DNA of 64,000 nt from Alteromonas sp. RKMC-009 (lineage in GTDB: Bacteria; Pseudomonadota; Gammaproteobacteria; Enterobacterales; Alteromonadaceae), in contig NZ_CP031010.1 of the NCBI RefSeq assembly GCF_003584565.2, positions 4,774,001 through 4,838,000 on the forward strand, written 5' to 3'. The position numbers and the translations under genes are program-made. The notes beneath the pieces were generated by a model. That model saw only the letters and a list, made by a program, of their open reading frames with translations, did no database searches and was not told the origin of the DNA. This document shows positions 63,152-64,000 of the stretch, piece after piece. Numbering within the stretch: the first letter of the stretch is position 1; every line of letters begins with the position of its first letter.

Positions 63152-64000
63152 GTGCTCCTCCCTGTTGCGGATCACCCTGATAGCGGGACACCTGATAAGT
63201 GATCCATACCATTACCAGTAATAAACAGGCAGCGACGATGTTGTGAGCAACGGCCACAATGACGGGCAGACTCAGCACGACATTGCTTACGCCCAGTGTT
63301 ACCTGAATCATCAGCACCCCGATGAGCAGCAGCGCGGCACTTTTCACCGGCGCAGCCACCTCCCGGCTGTACAGCCTGAAGCCGAGCCAGAGTAAATATA
63401 AAAACGTAATGACCGCGCCGGCTCTGTGGACAATATGCATTGTCATGCGTTCACCGTATCCGTGGGCGCCATATTCGTAGGTTTCGGCATAAGGCACACT
63501 GAAAGCACCGGAAAAGTCGAGCCTGGAGGCCCAGCCATCTTCACACACCGGAAAGTCAGTACAGGCAAGTGCGGCATAGTTTGCTGATGTCCAGCCCCCG
63601 AGGCCAATCTGCATCAGCAGAATAGCCATACCCAACAGAGCAAATTTGGTGATGCTGTTAATACGCCGGGGCTTTCGTTTACTCTCCCGTAATTTGAGAT
63701 GCAGTAAAAACAGGCACGCCAGTATGGTGAAGCCGCCGAGCAGATGCCCCATTACCACAACCGGCAGTAAATTCAGCGTCACCGTCCACATGCCCAGGGC
63801 AGCCTGAAAGATAACCAGAGCAACGAGCAACAGTGGCAGGCGCACTGTACGCCCGCTGTGACGCTGCTTCACAGCGATGGCAGCGATAGTAAAAATACAT
63901 AAACCCAGCGCACCGGCAAAGTAACGGTGAATCATTTCATTCCAGGCTTTGGCCGCTTCTACCGGACGTTCGGGGAAGGCGGCATTCGCCGCCTCAACAT
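63144..64000 (-). CDS. ctaA: Heme A synthase CtaA/COX15 (N-terminus cut by window edge)
   Basis: This membrane enzyme converts heme O to heme A. The frame is open to the right edge of the window, where it reads [22 protein letters not shown], the conserved E-X-X-H-R region with a heme-ligand His. Other family features are [63 protein letters not shown] and [14 protein letters not shown]. About 280 of the usual 330 residues are present. The stop overlaps the ctaB start. Confidence 0.95.
   Translation of the reverse strand, partial: VEAANAAFPERPVEAAKAWNEMIHRYFAGALGLCIFTIAAIAVKQRHSGRTVRLPLLLVALVIFQAALGMWTVTLNLLPVVVMGHLLGGFTILACLFLLHLKLRESKRKPRRINSITKFALLGMAILLMQIGLGGWTSANYAALACTDFPVCEDGWASRLDFSGAFSVPYAETYEYGAHGYGERMTMHIVHRAGAVITFLYLLWLGFRLYSREVAAPVKSAALLLIGVLMIQVTLGVSNVVLSLPVIVAVAHNIVAACLLLVMVWITYQVSRYQGDPQQGGAHG

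Noticed and set aside
1..64000. Search for tRNA, rRNA, CRISPR arrays and classic defence operons
   Set aside because: No cloverleaf-like genes, regularly spaced repeats or recognisable defence gene sets were seen by eye.

Overview
The window looks like a chromosome segment of a marine Alteromonas-type gammaproteobacterium. This is inferred from gene order and protein character, not from a database search. Several blocks keep gene neighbourhoods known from E. coli and relatives (yheV/yheS-yheT-yheU, slyX next to fkpA, yrfG/nudE/cysQ, bioH/gntX/nfuA, opgG-opgH). A type II secretion system, a TonB-dependent receptor and large secreted pectin-degrading enzymes fit a particle-associated marine heterotroph. 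No rRNA, tRNA or CRISPR array was seen.

Layout. 1-7561: type II secretion operon gspE(partial)-F-G-H-I-J-K-L-M-N. 7646-12489: an aldehyde dehydrogenase, then housecleaning and nucleotide enzymes (yjjX, yrfG, nudE, cysQ) and a YceI protein. 12552-18553: a secreted NHL beta-propeller, the opgGH glucan operon and a small outer-membrane barrel. 18731-25387: a LysR regulator, a VanZ-like protein, the yheU-yheT-TIGR02444-yheS operon, yheV and a DUF748 protein. 25429-28443: a REP-type transposase homologue without its HUH histidines, slyX, a WD40 lipoprotein and fkpA. 28507-31282: an old yellow enzyme reductase, a PfpI/DJ-1 protein, a small membrane protein and greB. 31326-33974: a Rieske oxygenase/reductase pair (VanAB-like) with a divergent MarR regulator. 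34134-40531: tex, an intact IS3-family element, and a TPR hybrid histidine kinase. 40565-41777: a HEQAH putative metalloprotease with a small flagellar-rod-like protein. 41946-53371: a pectin locus (2,049-residue pectinesterase/pectate lyase lipoprotein, TonB-dependent receptor, second pectate lyase, IclR regulator). 53526-58593: bioH, gntX/comF, an M14 peptidase, nfuA and a small membrane ORF. 58550-64000: a DinF-type MATE transporter, a polysaccharide deacetylase, a GNAT enzyme, and SCO, heme O and heme A synthase genes for cytochrome oxidase assembly.

How it fits together. The pectin locus is the most coherent accessory unit. A surface lipoprotein would demethylate and cleave pectin, the receptor would import oligomers, and the small lyase would continue the degradation. 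Both promoters carry near-identical ACCGGT-centred palindromes, and one of these fills the gap between the -35 and -10 boxes. The type II system at the other end of the window is a plausible exporter for these enzymes.

Other points of note: the IS3 element sits exactly in the loop of the tex terminator hairpin with a 3-bp target duplication; a pair of perfect 14-bp inverted repeats lies between fkpA and the WD40 lipoprotein; and the HEQAH/rod-like gene pair has no evident function. No wholly new defence or mobile system was recognised.
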